Source of the DNA: Mycobacterium sp. ST-F2
Lineage (GTDB): Bacteria > Actinomycetota > Actinomycetes > Mycobacteriales > Mycobacteriaceae
Direction: 5' to 3'
Assembly (NCBI RefSeq): GCF_001905655.1
Contig: NZ_JMHT01000051.1
Span: 1 to 54,810, forward strand
Length of the DNA: 54,810 nt
A program made the position numbers and the translations under genes. The notes below the pieces were generated by a model that saw only the letters and a list, made by a program, of their open reading frames with translations, searched no databases and was not told the DNA's origin. This document shows, piece by piece, positions 36,017 through 44,102 of the stretch (within the stretch, counting starts at the first letter, position 1; each line of letters begins with the position of its first letter).

Positions 36017-36668
36017 GCCCCTGGCCATCGCCGTTGTCGATGACCACGACGTCATCCACACCGGCGTCTCGGCGTGGTGTGCCCAGGCCGACCCACCCAT
36101 CTGCGTCGCATCCGACCATCTCGACGCCGAGTCGTTCCTGGCGGTCTACCCCAAGGCCGACCACCAGCTGGCCGCTGTCATCCTGGATCTCGAACTGCGC
36201 AGTCGCCAGCCCGATTTCGATGCGGTCGCCGCCATCGTGGACGCGGGACACGCGGTGATCGTCTACTCGCACCTCGAGAACTCCGAGGTGATCCTGCGTT
36301 GCCTGGCCATCGGGGTGGTCACCTATCTGGCCAAGAGCGAAGGCCAGGGCCACCTCATCGAGGCCATCCGCGCGGCCAGCACCCACGAGCCGTACGTCGG
36401 TCCCCGCATGGCCGCGGCCATCTGCTCGGACACCGACTCCGGCCGGCCCGGGCTCACCAAGCGCGAACGTGAAGTGCTCAAGGCCTGGTTTCAGACCGAG
36501 AGCAAGGACATCGTCGCCAAGCGCCTGCACCTCGCGCCGACCACCGTCCGGACCCACCTGCAACGCGTTCGCGCCAAGTACGCCGCCGCGGGGCGCCCGG
36601 CGGCCACCAAGGCCCAACTGGTCGCCCGTGCCGTGCAAGACGGCATCCTCAGCGTCGAGGACCTGTAG
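35991..36668 (+). CDS. LuxR/NarL-family response regulator
   Basis: 225-aa two-domain regulator. The receiver has acidic pair Asp17-Asp18, phospho-acceptor Asp66 (VILDLEL), Ser in VIVYSHLEN and Lys in YLAKSE. The C-terminal LuxR HTH is LTKREREVLKAWFQTESKDIVAKRLHLAPTTVRTHLQRVRAKY. Partner of the overlapping kinase. It converges on citE with three bases between stop codons. In M. tuberculosis bkdA and citE homologues are adjacent, so this pair is an insertion relative to that order and may control the flanking catabolic genes. Confidence 0.9.
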   Translation: MSAPANPPEPLAIAVVDDHDVIHTGVSAWCAQADPPICVASDHLDAESFLAVYPKADHQLAAVILDLELRSRQPDFDAVAAIVDAGHAVIVYSHLENSEVILRCLAIGVVTYLAKSEGQGHLIEAIRAASTHEPYVGPRMAAAICSDTDSGRPGLTKREREVLKAWFQTESKDIVAKRLHLAPTTVRTHLQRVRAKYAAAGRPAATKAQLVARAVQDGILSVEDL

Positions 36669-36671
36669 CTC

Positions 36672-37478
36672 CTACGGCGCCAGGGCGACGATGCGTTCGG
36701 CGCGGCGGAGCACCGGCATGTCGACCATCAGACCGTCGTACTGGAACACGCCGCGCTCGCGGGTCGCGGCATCGAGTACCGCACGCGCCCAGGCGATCTC
36801 CTTCTCGGTCGGCGCGTAGCCGTTCCGGATGACCGCGACCTGCGTCGGGTGGATGGCCACCTTGGCGTCGAAACCGACGGCCACGGCGTCGTCGACCTCG
36901 GCCCGCAGGCCGTCCAGGTTCTTGATGTCGAGGTACACCGAGTCCAGCGCGAGCTTGCCGAAAGCCTTGGCGGCCAAAAGCGATTGCGACCGGACGTGCT
37001 TGGCCACATCGCGGTAGCTGTCGTCGGGCCGGCGGTTCGCGGTGCCGCCCAGCACCGCGAACAGGTCCTCGGCGCCCCACATGACGGCGTAGGTGTTCTC
37101 GACGCGGGCGGTCTCGGTGACGGCGAGCGCACCGCGCGGCGTCTCCACCAGCACCACGACGTCGAGCGGCGCGAGCGCCCGAACCTGTTCGGCCGACTCG
37201 GTTTTGGCGAGCATCACCGTGGTGTACGGCGTCTTGGCCAAAGCCTCCAGATCGAGCGGGTGATCGGCGGTGTCCGACGGATTCAAACGCACCACCGTCC
37301 GCGCCGGGTCCAGCGGGGTGTCGATGAGCGCCTGGCGAGCCGCCGGCCGGTCCTTCGCGGCGCAGCCGTCTTCCAGGTCGAGGATCACCACATCTGCTGC
37401 GGCGGCGGCCTTTTGGAACCGCTCAGGACGGTCCGCGGGGCAGAACAGCCAGCCGGGTCCCGGCGCGGTCAAGCTCAT
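36672..37478 (-). CDS. CitE-like CoA-ester lyase (HMG-CoA / citramalyl-CoA lyase type, Rv2498c-like)
   Basis: 268-aa TIM-barrel lyase of the HpcH/HpaI-CitE family: LFCPADRPERFQKA, VILDLEDGC, VVRLNPSD, VLVETPRGAL, WGAEDLFAVLGG and AIHPTQV. There is no CitF or CitD nearby, so it is not a citrate lyase subunit. The M. tuberculosis homologue Rv2498c has been reported to cleave HMG-CoA and citramalyl-CoA, joining leucine and itaconate breakdown; I recall this rather than derive it. Overlaps maoC by four bases. Confidence 0.88.
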   Translation of the reverse strand: MSLTAPGPGWLFCPADRPERFQKAAAAADVVILDLEDGCAAKDRPAARQALIDTPLDPARTVVRLNPSDTADHPLDLEALAKTPYTTVMLAKTESAEQVRALAPLDVVVLVETPRGALAVTETARVENTYAVMWGAEDLFAVLGGTANRRPDDSYRDVAKHVRSQSLLAAKAFGKLALDSVYLDIKNLDGLRAEVDDAVAVGFDAKVAIHPTQVAVIRNGYAPTEKEIAWARAVLDAATRERGVFQYDGLMVDMPVLRRAERIVALAP

Positions 37479-37966
37479 GACGGCTGCTCCGCGGGGCGCT
37501 TACGGACCATGGTCTTGCGTGTCGCCGTGGCGACGATGTCGCCGTGCTGGTTGCGACCGGTATGGGCGAACGTGACGATGCCCTCCCCCGGCCGGCTCTT
37601 GGACTCGCGCTTCTCGATCACCTCGGACTCGGCGTACAGCGTGTCACCGTGGAAGAGCGGCCTGGGGAACGCGATGTCGGAGAAACCGAGGTTGCCGACG
37701 ATCGTGCCCTGGGTCAGCTGGGCGACCGACAGGCCGACGAGCGTCGACAGCGTGAACATCGAATTCACCAGCCGTGCATGGAACGGCGGCAGCGCATCGG
37801 AGAACGCGGCGTCCAGGTGCAGCGCCTGCGTGTTCATGGTCAGCGTGGTGAACAGGACGTTGTCGGCCTCGGTGATGGTGCGGCCGGGCCGGTGCTGGTA
37901 GATGACGCCCGGCTGGAACTCCTCGTACCAGAGCCCGCGCTGCTCGATGACCCGCTTCTCGGTCAC
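37475..37966 (-). CDS. MaoC-type enoyl-CoA hydratase (Rv2499c-like)
   Basis: 163-aa hotdog hydratase. The hydratase-2 dyad is in TEADNVLFTTLTMNTQALHLD (Asp and downstream His), followed by NSMFTLSTLVGLSV and HGDTLYAESEV. In this pathway it would hydrate 3-methylglutaconyl-CoA or itaconyl-CoA for the adjacent lyase. It overlaps both neighbours by four bases, showing tight coupling. Confidence 0.87.
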   Translation of the reverse strand: MTEKRVIEQRGLWYEEFQPGVIYQHRPGRTITEADNVLFTTLTMNTQALHLDAAFSDALPPFHARLVNSMFTLSTLVGLSVAQLTQGTIVGNLGFSDIAFPRPLFHGDTLYAESEVIEKRESKSRPGEGIVTFAHTGRNQHGDIVATATRKTMVRKRPAEQPS

Positions 37967-39126
37967 AGCCCGGCCTCACGCGCGATCAGCATGAGCTGAA
38001 CCTCCGTTGTGCCCTCACCGATTTCGAGGATCTTCGAATCGCGGTAGTGCCGGGCGACCGGGTACTCGTTCATGAAGCCGTAGCCACCGAACACCTGGGT
38101 GGCGTCGCGGGCGTTGTCCATCGCGGCCTCGCTGGCGATCATCTTGGCGATGCAGGCTGCCTTCTTGAACGGCTTGCCCGCCAGCATCAGCGCCGCGGCG
38201 TCGTAGTAGGCGGTGCGGGCGACGTGGGCGCGGGCCTCCATCCGGGCGATCTTGAAGGCGATGGCCTGGTAGCCACCGATCTTGCGGCCGAACGCTTCCC
38301 GCTCCTTCGAGTACTTGACGCACTCGTCGACACAACCCTGCGCCACACCGACCGACAGCGCGGCGATGGCGATGCGGCCCTCGTCGAGGATGCGCAGGAA
38401 GTTGGCGTAGCCGCGGCCGCGCTCGCCGAGCAGGTTCTCGACCGGCACCCGCACGTCGTCGAAGCTCAGCGGATGGGTGTCCGAGGCGTTCCAGCCGACC
38501 TTGTCGTAGGCGGGCTCGGCGGTGAAGCCCGGCGTCGGCACCGGCACCAGGATCGACGAGATCTCCTTGTGCCCACCGGGCAGTTCGCCGGTCACGGCCG
38601 TGACGGTCACCAGCTTGGTGATGTCGGTGCCGGAGTTGGTGATGAACTGCTTGGAGCCGTTGATCACCCAGCTGTCGCCGTCCAGCTTGGCGGTGGTCTT
38701 GGTCGCGCCGGCGTCGCTGCCGCCACCGGCCTCGGTCAAGCCGAAGGCGCCCAAGGCCTTTCCGCTGGCCAGCTGCGGCAGCCATTCCTGCTTCTGCGCC
38801 TCGGTGCCGAAGCGGTACACCGGCATCGCGCCCAGACCGACGCCGGCCTCCAGCGTGATGGCGACGCTCTGGTCCACCTTGCCGAGTTCTTCCAGCGCCA
38901 GGCAGAGGGCGAAGTAGTCGCCGCCCATGCCGCCGTACTCCTCGGGGAACGGCAGGCCGAACAGGCCCATCTCGGCCATCCCGTCGATGACCTTGTACGG
39001 GAAGGTGTGGTCCTTGTCGTGCTGCGCGGCCACCGGCGCGACGACCGTCTGCGCGAATTCCCGGACCGTCTTGGCCAGTTCGGCGTAGTGGTCCGGCAGG
39101 GTGCCGGTCGAAATGAAGTCGCTCAT
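37963..39126 (-). CDS. fadE19: Acyl-CoA dehydrogenase, probable branched-chain (isovaleryl-CoA) type
   Basis: 387-aa flavoprotein, standard length. Signatures: FGLTEAGGGSDAGATKTTA, WVINGSKQFITNSG, DEGRIAIAALSVGVAQG, QVFGGYGFMNEYPVARHYRDSKILEIGEGTTEVQLMLIAR. The EGT Glu in the last segment is the usual base position. Together with the downstream carboxylase it fits oxidation of isovaleryl-CoA to 3-methylcrotonyl-CoA. Overlaps accA1 and maoC by four bases each. Confidence 0.92.
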   Translation of the reverse strand: MSDFISTGTLPDHYAELAKTVREFAQTVVAPVAAQHDKDHTFPYKVIDGMAEMGLFGLPFPEEYGGMGGDYFALCLALEELGKVDQSVAITLEAGVGLGAMPVYRFGTEAQKQEWLPQLASGKALGAFGLTEAGGGSDAGATKTTAKLDGDSWVINGSKQFITNSGTDITKLVTVTAVTGELPGGHKEISSILVPVPTPGFTAEPAYDKVGWNASDTHPLSFDDVRVPVENLLGERGRGYANFLRILDEGRIAIAALSVGVAQGCVDECVKYSKEREAFGRKIGGYQAIAFKIARMEARAHVARTAYYDAAALMLAGKPFKKAACIAKMIASEAAMDNARDATQVFGGYGFMNEYPVARHYRDSKILEIGEGTTEVQLMLIAREAGL

Positions 39127-41102
39127 TTGGTCTCCTCGGTTGCTGCGGTAATCCGGGCCAGCGGCTGGCCCACTTTGACCTGATCGCCCACGGCGACAAG
39201 TAATTCCACGATGCCGTCGACCGGCGACGACAGCGCGTGTTCCATCTTCATGGCCTCGACGGTGACGACGACGTCACCACTACTCACCGTCGACCCGTCC
39301 GCTATGCCCACGGCCACGACGGATCCGGGCATGGGACTGACGATCTCGGCGTCGCCGCTGTGTTCGTCGTCGGCCCGGACGGGCGCCTCACGCACGTCCT
39401 CGATGACGGTCGTGCGGCCGGCTCCGGCCAGCCACAGCCGGTGGTCCTCGACGGCGGTCAGGTATTCGGTGCGCAGGCCGTCAACCGTGACGATCAGCCG
39501 GTCACCGTCCAACGATGCTGTGACGCTGCGTGGTTCGCCGTTTTCGATGCTTGCCGTGGCGGCTGCGGGAGTACCGGTGAGGTGGACGTGGTCGGTCCGG
39601 TCGCCGGCCCGCAGCCGGATGGTGGTCGGTGCATGCTCGCCCACCCGCCAGCCGGTCGGGGTGGCCCACAGCTCACCGGCGTCCAACCAGCTGTGCAGCC
39701 AGCGGTACGCGGCCGCGGCGATGAACTCGTCGTCGCCGGCCTGGGCGGCGACATAGTCACCGGTGCGGCGGTCCAGCAGACCGGTGTCGAGACGCCCGGC
39801 GATGACGTCCTCGTCGGCCAGCAGGAACCGCAGGAAGTCGATGTTGGTCCCGACACCCAGCACGGCGGTGTCTGCCAGCGCCCGGTCCAGGCCACGCCGC
39901 GCAGACTCCCGATCCGGCCCGTACGCAATGATTTTCGACAGCATCGGGTCGTAGTCGCTGCCGATCACCGAGCCGGCCCGGATACCGGAATCGACCCGGG
40001 CATCGGCGGGTTCGGCCAGCGCCAGCACGGTGCCGCCCGTGGGCAGGAAGTCGTGCGCCGGGTCTTCGGCGTACACACGGGCCTCGATGGCGTGGCCGGT
40101 CATGGTGATGTCGTCCTGGGCCACCGGCAGCGCCTCGCCGGCCGCCACCCGCACCTGCAACTCGACCAGGTCGATGCCCGTGACCAGCTCGGTGACGGGG
40201 TGCTCCACCTGCAGGCGGGTGTTCATCTCCATGAAGAAGAACTCGTCCGGCCGGTCGGCGGAGACGATGAACTCGACGGTGCCCGCGCCGCGGTAGTCGA
40301 CGCTGCGCGCCGTGTCGCAGGCGGCCGCACCGATCCGTGCCCGCGTCGCCTCGTCCAGCACCGGCGAGGGGGCCTCTTCGATGACCTTCTGGTGCCGGCG
40401 CTGCAGGCTGCACTCACGCTCGCCCAGATGCACGACGTTGCCGTGGCTGTCCGCGACGACCTGGACCTCGATATGCCTGGGGTTCAACACGAATCGTTCC
40501 AGGAACAAGGTGTCGTCACCGAACGCCGACGCCGCCTCGCGGCGGGCCGAGGCCAGCGCGGCGGGCAGCTCGGCGGCCGAATGCACCACGCGCATACCCT
40601 TGCCGCCACCACCGGCGGACGGCTTCACGAGGACCGGGAAGCCCACTTCGGGAGCGCCGGTGATGAGCTCGTCGTCGGTCAGGTTGGGGCGCGAAATACC
40701 GGGAACCACCGGCACGCCGAACGCCGACACCGCCGCCTTGGCGGTGATCTTGTCGCCCATGGTGCCGATGGCCTTGGCCGGCGGCCCGATGAAGACGATG
40801 CCCGCGTCGTGCAGGGCTGCGGCGAATTCGGCGTTCTCCGAAAGGAATCCGTAGCCCGGGTGCACGGCCTGGGCGCCGGTGCGCCGGGCCGCGTCCACGA
40901 TGGCCGGGATGCTCAGGTAGCTCTGGCGGGCCGGGGCCGGGCCGATGTTCACCGCGACGTCGGCCTCGAGCACGTGCCGGGCACCGGCGTCGGCGTCGCT
41001 GAACACCGCGACCGAACGAATCCCCATGGCCCGCAACGTCCGGATGACGCGGACTGCGATCTCGCCACGATTGGCGACCAGGACAGTATCGAAGGTCTTC
41101 AT
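39123..41102 (-). CDS. accA1: Acyl-CoA carboxylase alpha subunit (biotin carboxylase + BCCP), 3-methylcrotonyl-CoA type
   Basis: 659-aa subunit. The N-terminal biotin carboxylase domain begins FDTVLVANRGEIAVRVIRTL and includes the ATP-grasp KPSAGGGGKGM and the FFMEMNTRLQVEHPVTE motif. The C-terminal carrier has the biotinylated Lys in EAMKMEHALSSP near residue 620. ATG 41102 lies one base after the accD1 stop. AccA1-AccD1 in M. tuberculosis acts as 3-methylcrotonyl-CoA carboxylase, consistent with this locus. Confidence 0.94.
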   Translation of the reverse strand: MKTFDTVLVANRGEIAVRVIRTLRAMGIRSVAVFSDADAGARHVLEADVAVNIGPAPARQSYLSIPAIVDAARRTGAQAVHPGYGFLSENAEFAAALHDAGIVFIGPPAKAIGTMGDKITAKAAVSAFGVPVVPGISRPNLTDDELITGAPEVGFPVLVKPSAGGGGKGMRVVHSAAELPAALASARREAASAFGDDTLFLERFVLNPRHIEVQVVADSHGNVVHLGERECSLQRRHQKVIEEAPSPVLDEATRARIGAAACDTARSVDYRGAGTVEFIVSADRPDEFFFMEMNTRLQVEHPVTELVTGIDLVELQVRVAAGEALPVAQDDITMTGHAIEARVYAEDPAHDFLPTGGTVLALAEPADARVDSGIRAGSVIGSDYDPMLSKIIAYGPDRESARRGLDRALADTAVLGVGTNIDFLRFLLADEDVIAGRLDTGLLDRRTGDYVAAQAGDDEFIAAAAYRWLHSWLDAGELWATPTGWRVGEHAPTTIRLRAGDRTDHVHLTGTPAAATASIENGEPRSVTASLDGDRLIVTVDGLRTEYLTAVEDHRLWLAGAGRTTVIEDVREAPVRADDEHSGDAEIVSPMPGSVVAVGIADGSTVSSGDVVVTVEAMKMEHALSSPVDGIVELLVAVGDQVKVGQPLARITAATEETK

Positions 41103-41103
41103 C

Positions 41104-42666
41104 TCACATCCTGAACACGCCGTAGGACACAGGCTCGAGCGGAGCCTGCGCGACAACTGAAAGAGCCAGCCCCACCACGGTTCTGGTGTCCGCAGGGTCG
41201 ATGACACCGTCGTCCCAGAGCCGGGCCGTCGAGTAGTAGGGGTTGCCCTGATCCTCGTATTGCTGGCGGATCGGCGCCTTGATGGCCTCTTCCTCCTCCG
41301 GCGTCAGGTCACCGCGCACGGTGGCCAGGACCGAGGCGGCCTGCTCGCCGCCCATCACCGAGATGCGGGCGTTGGGCCACATCCACAGGAAGCGCGGCGA
41401 GTACGCGCGGCCGCACATCGAGTAGTTGCCGGCGCCGTAGGAGCCACCGATGACGACGGTCAGCTTCGGCACCCGCGCGCACGCCACCGCGGTGACCATC
41501 TTGGCGCCGTGCTTGGCGATGCCGCCGGCCTCGTAGTCGCGGCCCACCATGAAGCCGGAGATGTTCTGCAGGAACAGCAGCGGCACCGACCGCTTGTCGC
41601 ACAGCTCGATGAAATGTGCGCCCTTCTGGGCGGATTCGCCGAACAGCACACCGTTGTTCGCGATGATGCCCACGGGGTGGCCGTGGATGCGGGCGAAGCC
41701 CGTCACCAGCGTGGTGCCGTATTCGGCCTTGAATTCGGTGAACTCGCCACCGTCGACGATGCGGGTGATCACCTCGTGCACGTCGTACGGCACCTTGGAG
41801 TCGATCGGTACGACGTCGTAGAGCTCGGTCTGGTCGCACACCGCGTCCACCGTCGGGGCGACGTCCCACGGCGCCTGCGCGCGCGGCCCGAACGTCGAAG
41901 CGATGCGGCGCACGATGCGCAGCGCGTCGCGGTCGTCGTGCGCGAGGTGGTCGGTAACGCCGGAGATCTTGGAGTGCAGGTCGCCACCGCCGAGGTCCTC
42001 GGCCGAAACCACTTCTCCGGTAGCGGCTTTCACCAGGGGCGGGCCGCCCAGGAAGATGGTGCCCTGGTTGCGGACGATGACGGCCTCGTCGCTCATCGCG
42101 GGGACGTACGCGCCACCGGCGGTGCAGGAGCCGAGGACCGCGGCGATCTGCGGGATGCCCCGCGCCGACATGTTGGCCTGGTTGAAGAAGATGCGGCCGA
42201 AGTGTTCACGGTCGGGGAACACCTCGTCCTGGCGGGGCAGGAACGCGCCGCCGGAGTCGACGAGATACACGCACGGCAGCTGGTTCTGGCTGGCGATCTC
42301 CTGTGCCCGCAGGTGCTTCTTGACCGTGATCGGGTAGTACGTGCCGCCTTTCACCGTCGCGTCGTTGGCGACGATCATGCATTCGCGGCCCGACACCCGG
42401 CCGATGCCGGCGATCATGCCGGCGCCCGGGCATTCGTCGTCGTACATGCCACCCGCGGCCAGCGGCGCGATCTCCAGGAACGGACTGCCGGGGTCGAGGA
42501 GCCCGTTGACCCGGTCGCGCGGCAGCAGCTTGCCGCGACCGACGTGGCGCTCGCGGGAGCGCTCGGATCCGCCCAGGGCAGCGACGGCCAGCCTGTCCTT
42601 CAGATCGGCCACCAGCGCCAGGTGCTGCTCGCGATGCGATACCCGTTGGGAAACGCTCGGCGACAT
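41104..42666 (-). CDS. accD1: Acyl-CoA carboxylase beta subunit, 3-methylcrotonyl-CoA type
   Basis: 520-aa carboxyltransferase with two crotonase-like halves: GAGMIAGIGRVSGRECMIVANDATVKGGTYYPITVKKHLRAQEIA, SGGAFLPRQDEVFPD, GSCTAGGAYVPAMSDE, then GIIANNGVLFGESAQKGAHFIELC and GGSYGAGNYSMCGRAY. These match MCC beta subunits. GGAG precedes the ATG. First gene of the accD1-accA1-fadE19-maoC-citE operon; a divergent TetR gene lies 92 bp away with two inverted repeats between them. Confidence 0.94.
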   Translation of the reverse strand: MSPSVSQRVSHREQHLALVADLKDRLAVAALGGSERSRERHVGRGKLLPRDRVNGLLDPGSPFLEIAPLAAGGMYDDECPGAGMIAGIGRVSGRECMIVANDATVKGGTYYPITVKKHLRAQEIASQNQLPCVYLVDSGGAFLPRQDEVFPDREHFGRIFFNQANMSARGIPQIAAVLGSCTAGGAYVPAMSDEAVIVRNQGTIFLGGPPLVKAATGEVVSAEDLGGGDLHSKISGVTDHLAHDDRDALRIVRRIASTFGPRAQAPWDVAPTVDAVCDQTELYDVVPIDSKVPYDVHEVITRIVDGGEFTEFKAEYGTTLVTGFARIHGHPVGIIANNGVLFGESAQKGAHFIELCDKRSVPLLFLQNISGFMVGRDYEAGGIAKHGAKMVTAVACARVPKLTVVIGGSYGAGNYSMCGRAYSPRFLWMWPNARISVMGGEQAASVLATVRGDLTPEEEEAIKAPIRQQYEDQGNPYYSTARLWDDGVIDPADTRTVVGLALSVVAQAPLEPVSYGVFRM

Positions 42667-42686
42667 CGTCGCTCCATTTCACTTGA

Positions 42687-42702
42687 GTTAATGGCGAATA
42701 AC
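42687..42702. promoter_or_regulatory. Inverted repeat GTTA-N8-TAAC, site 1
   Basis: In the accD1/TetR divergent gap. Shares half-site AGTTAATG with site 2; the two sites are 26 bp apart. Candidate operator for the adjacent TetR regulator. Confidence 0.5.
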
Positions 42703-42712
42703 CGAACGCGAT

Positions 42713-42728
42713 GTTAGTCTTCATTAAC
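42713..42728. promoter_or_regulatory. Inverted repeat GTTA-N8-TAAC, site 2
   Basis: Same architecture as site 1, 26 bp downstream and 31 bp before the TetR start; its right half on the minus strand again reads AGTTAATG. Confidence 0.5.
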
Positions 42729-42758
42729 TGAGTTGTCCAGACCGGGTTGGAGGTGTCC

Positions 42759-43373
42759 ATGACGGCATCAGCGTCAGACGCCGAAACACCGCGCAGCCGA
42801 GCCAAATCCGACCGGCGCGGCCAACTCGTCGCCGCCGCCGAACGGCTCATCGCCGAGCGTGGCTTCCTCGCCGTCCGCCTCGAGGACATCGGCTCCGCGG
42901 CCGGAATCAGCGGGCCCGCGATCTACCGCCACTTCCCCAACAAGGAAGCGCTCCTGGTCGAGTTGCTGGTGAGCGTCAGCGCCCGCCTGCACGAGGGGGG
43001 ACGCGCGGTGGTCGCCGGCACCGACGACCCCGCCGACGCGCTCGACGGCCTCATCGAGTTCCACCTCGACTTCGCGCTCAACGAATCCGACCTGATCCGG
43101 ATCCAGGACCGCGACCTCAACAACCTCCCCGACGCCGCCAAGCGGCAGGTGCGCCGCTCGCAGCGCCAGTACGTCGAGATCTGGGTCGACGTTCTGCGCC
43201 GGCTCGACCCGTCACGCAGCGAAACGGACGCCCGCACCATGGCGCACGCCGCGTTCGGGCTGCTGAACTCGACGCCGCACAGCGTCACCGCGGGCGGTGC
43301 CCGCAAGCAGGAGGAATCCTCGCGCGCGGTGCTGCGTGCCATGACCGTCGCCGCGCTGGCTCCGCACCGCTGA
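42759..43373 (+). CDS. bkaR: TetR family repressor of the branched-chain catabolic operon (Rv2506-like)
   Basis: 204-aa TetR protein with HTH LAVRLEDIGSAAGISGPAIYRHFPNKEALLVEL (about residues 35-67). Homologue by position of Rv2506, which has been named BkaR and described as a repressor of the divergent branched-chain keto acid operon. The ATG at 42759 has a GGAGG ribosome-binding site; a TTG at 42747 does not. Two GTTA-N8-TAAC repeats separate it from accD1, consistent with control of both directions. Confidence 0.85.
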   Translation: MTASASDAETPRSRAKSDRRGQLVAAAERLIAERGFLAVRLEDIGSAAGISGPAIYRHFPNKEALLVELLVSVSARLHEGGRAVVAGTDDPADALDGLIEFHLDFALNESDLIRIQDRDLNNLPDAAKRQVRRSQRQYVEIWVDVLRRLDPSRSETDARTMAHAAFGLLNSTPHSVTAGGARKQEESSRAVLRAMTVAALAPHR

Positions 43374-43416
43374 CCCGGCCGCTGGAACGTCTCCACGGTC
43401 CACCGCGCGCCGCAGG

Positions 43417-43422
43417 TACCCT
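43417..43422 (+). promoter_or_regulatory. -10 hexamer (TACCCT)
   Basis: TANNNT motif 18 bases before the ATG at 43440. A start at the A of 43429 would give an 11-base leader holding GAGGTGGG and a four-codon ORF (ATGAGGTGGGCATGA) whose stop overlaps the gene start. Confidence 0.35.
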
Positions 43423-43439
43423 GCAAACATGAGGTGGGC

Positions 43440-44102
43440 ATGACCGGATCGCGCGACGACGGGCTGGACGCCACCAAGAAACTCCCGGCCATGCCGACGG
43501 CCGGCTACCAGACCGACGCCTTCACCGATCCCTACGGTGTCACCGCACCGCCGAAGGTCCGCCGCCACAAGTGGCTGTTCCCGCTGGCCGGCGCGGTGCT
43601 GATCCTCGCCCTCTGCTCGGTGATCGCGCTGGTCATCGTCAACAGTTCCGAACAACAGACCCTCGTCGCCCCACCGCCACTGCCGGTCCCGACGCAGGAT
43701 CCGATGTCATCGTCGACGACTGTGACCACCACCACGACGCCCGAGAGCAGTGAGCCCAGCGAAGCCGTCAGTCCCCCTGCCGCGGCCGCGCCGCCGGACG
43801 CCGAAAGCGGTGACACCGAAGCCGTGCTGTACGCCGTGATCGGCAAAGGTCGTGCCGTGAGCATCACGTACGTCGACACCGGCGGGGTGCTGCAGACGGA
43901 GTTCAACGTGCCGCTGCCGTGGACCAAGGAGGTGCAGCTGAACCGGCCGGCGGCACGCTCGGCGAGCGTCAGCATCGTCAACGCCGGACGCGGCATCGCC
44001 TGCACCATCTCGGTCGACGGCACCCAGATTCAGCAGCGGGAAGGCGCCGGCCTCACAGTGTGCCGGCAGGCCGGCAAACGCGGCCGCGGCCACGGGGCCT
44101 AA
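43440..44102 (+). CDS. Proline-rich single-pass membrane protein, MmpS-like C-terminal domain (Rv2507-like)
   Basis: 220-aa protein. A cytoplasmic stretch of about 45 residues ends in the basic KVRRHK, followed by a transmembrane helix (FPLAGAVLILALCSVIALVIV), a Pro/Thr/Ser-rich linker (about 75-130) and a small beta-rich extracytoplasmic domain with two Cys (GIACTISV and LTVCRQ) resembling MmpS proteins. It is probably envelope-located. The ATG at 43440 has GAGGTGGG before it. It converges on the MFS gene with a four-base overlap. Confidence 0.82.
   Translation: MTGSRDDGLDATKKLPAMPTAGYQTDAFTDPYGVTAPPKVRRHKWLFPLAGAVLILALCSVIALVIVNSSEQQTLVAPPPLPVPTQDPMSSSTTVTTTTTPESSEPSEAVSPPAAAAPPDAESGDTEAVLYAVIGKGRAVSITYVDTGGVLQTEFNVPLPWTKEVQLNRPAARSASVSIVNAGRGIACTISVDGTQIQQREGAGLTVCRQAGKRGRGHGA

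Noticed and set aside
36672..37478. Citrate lyase beta subunit
   Set aside because: No alpha or gamma subunit or accessory genes nearby; context and family knowledge favour a stand-alone CoA-ester lyase.
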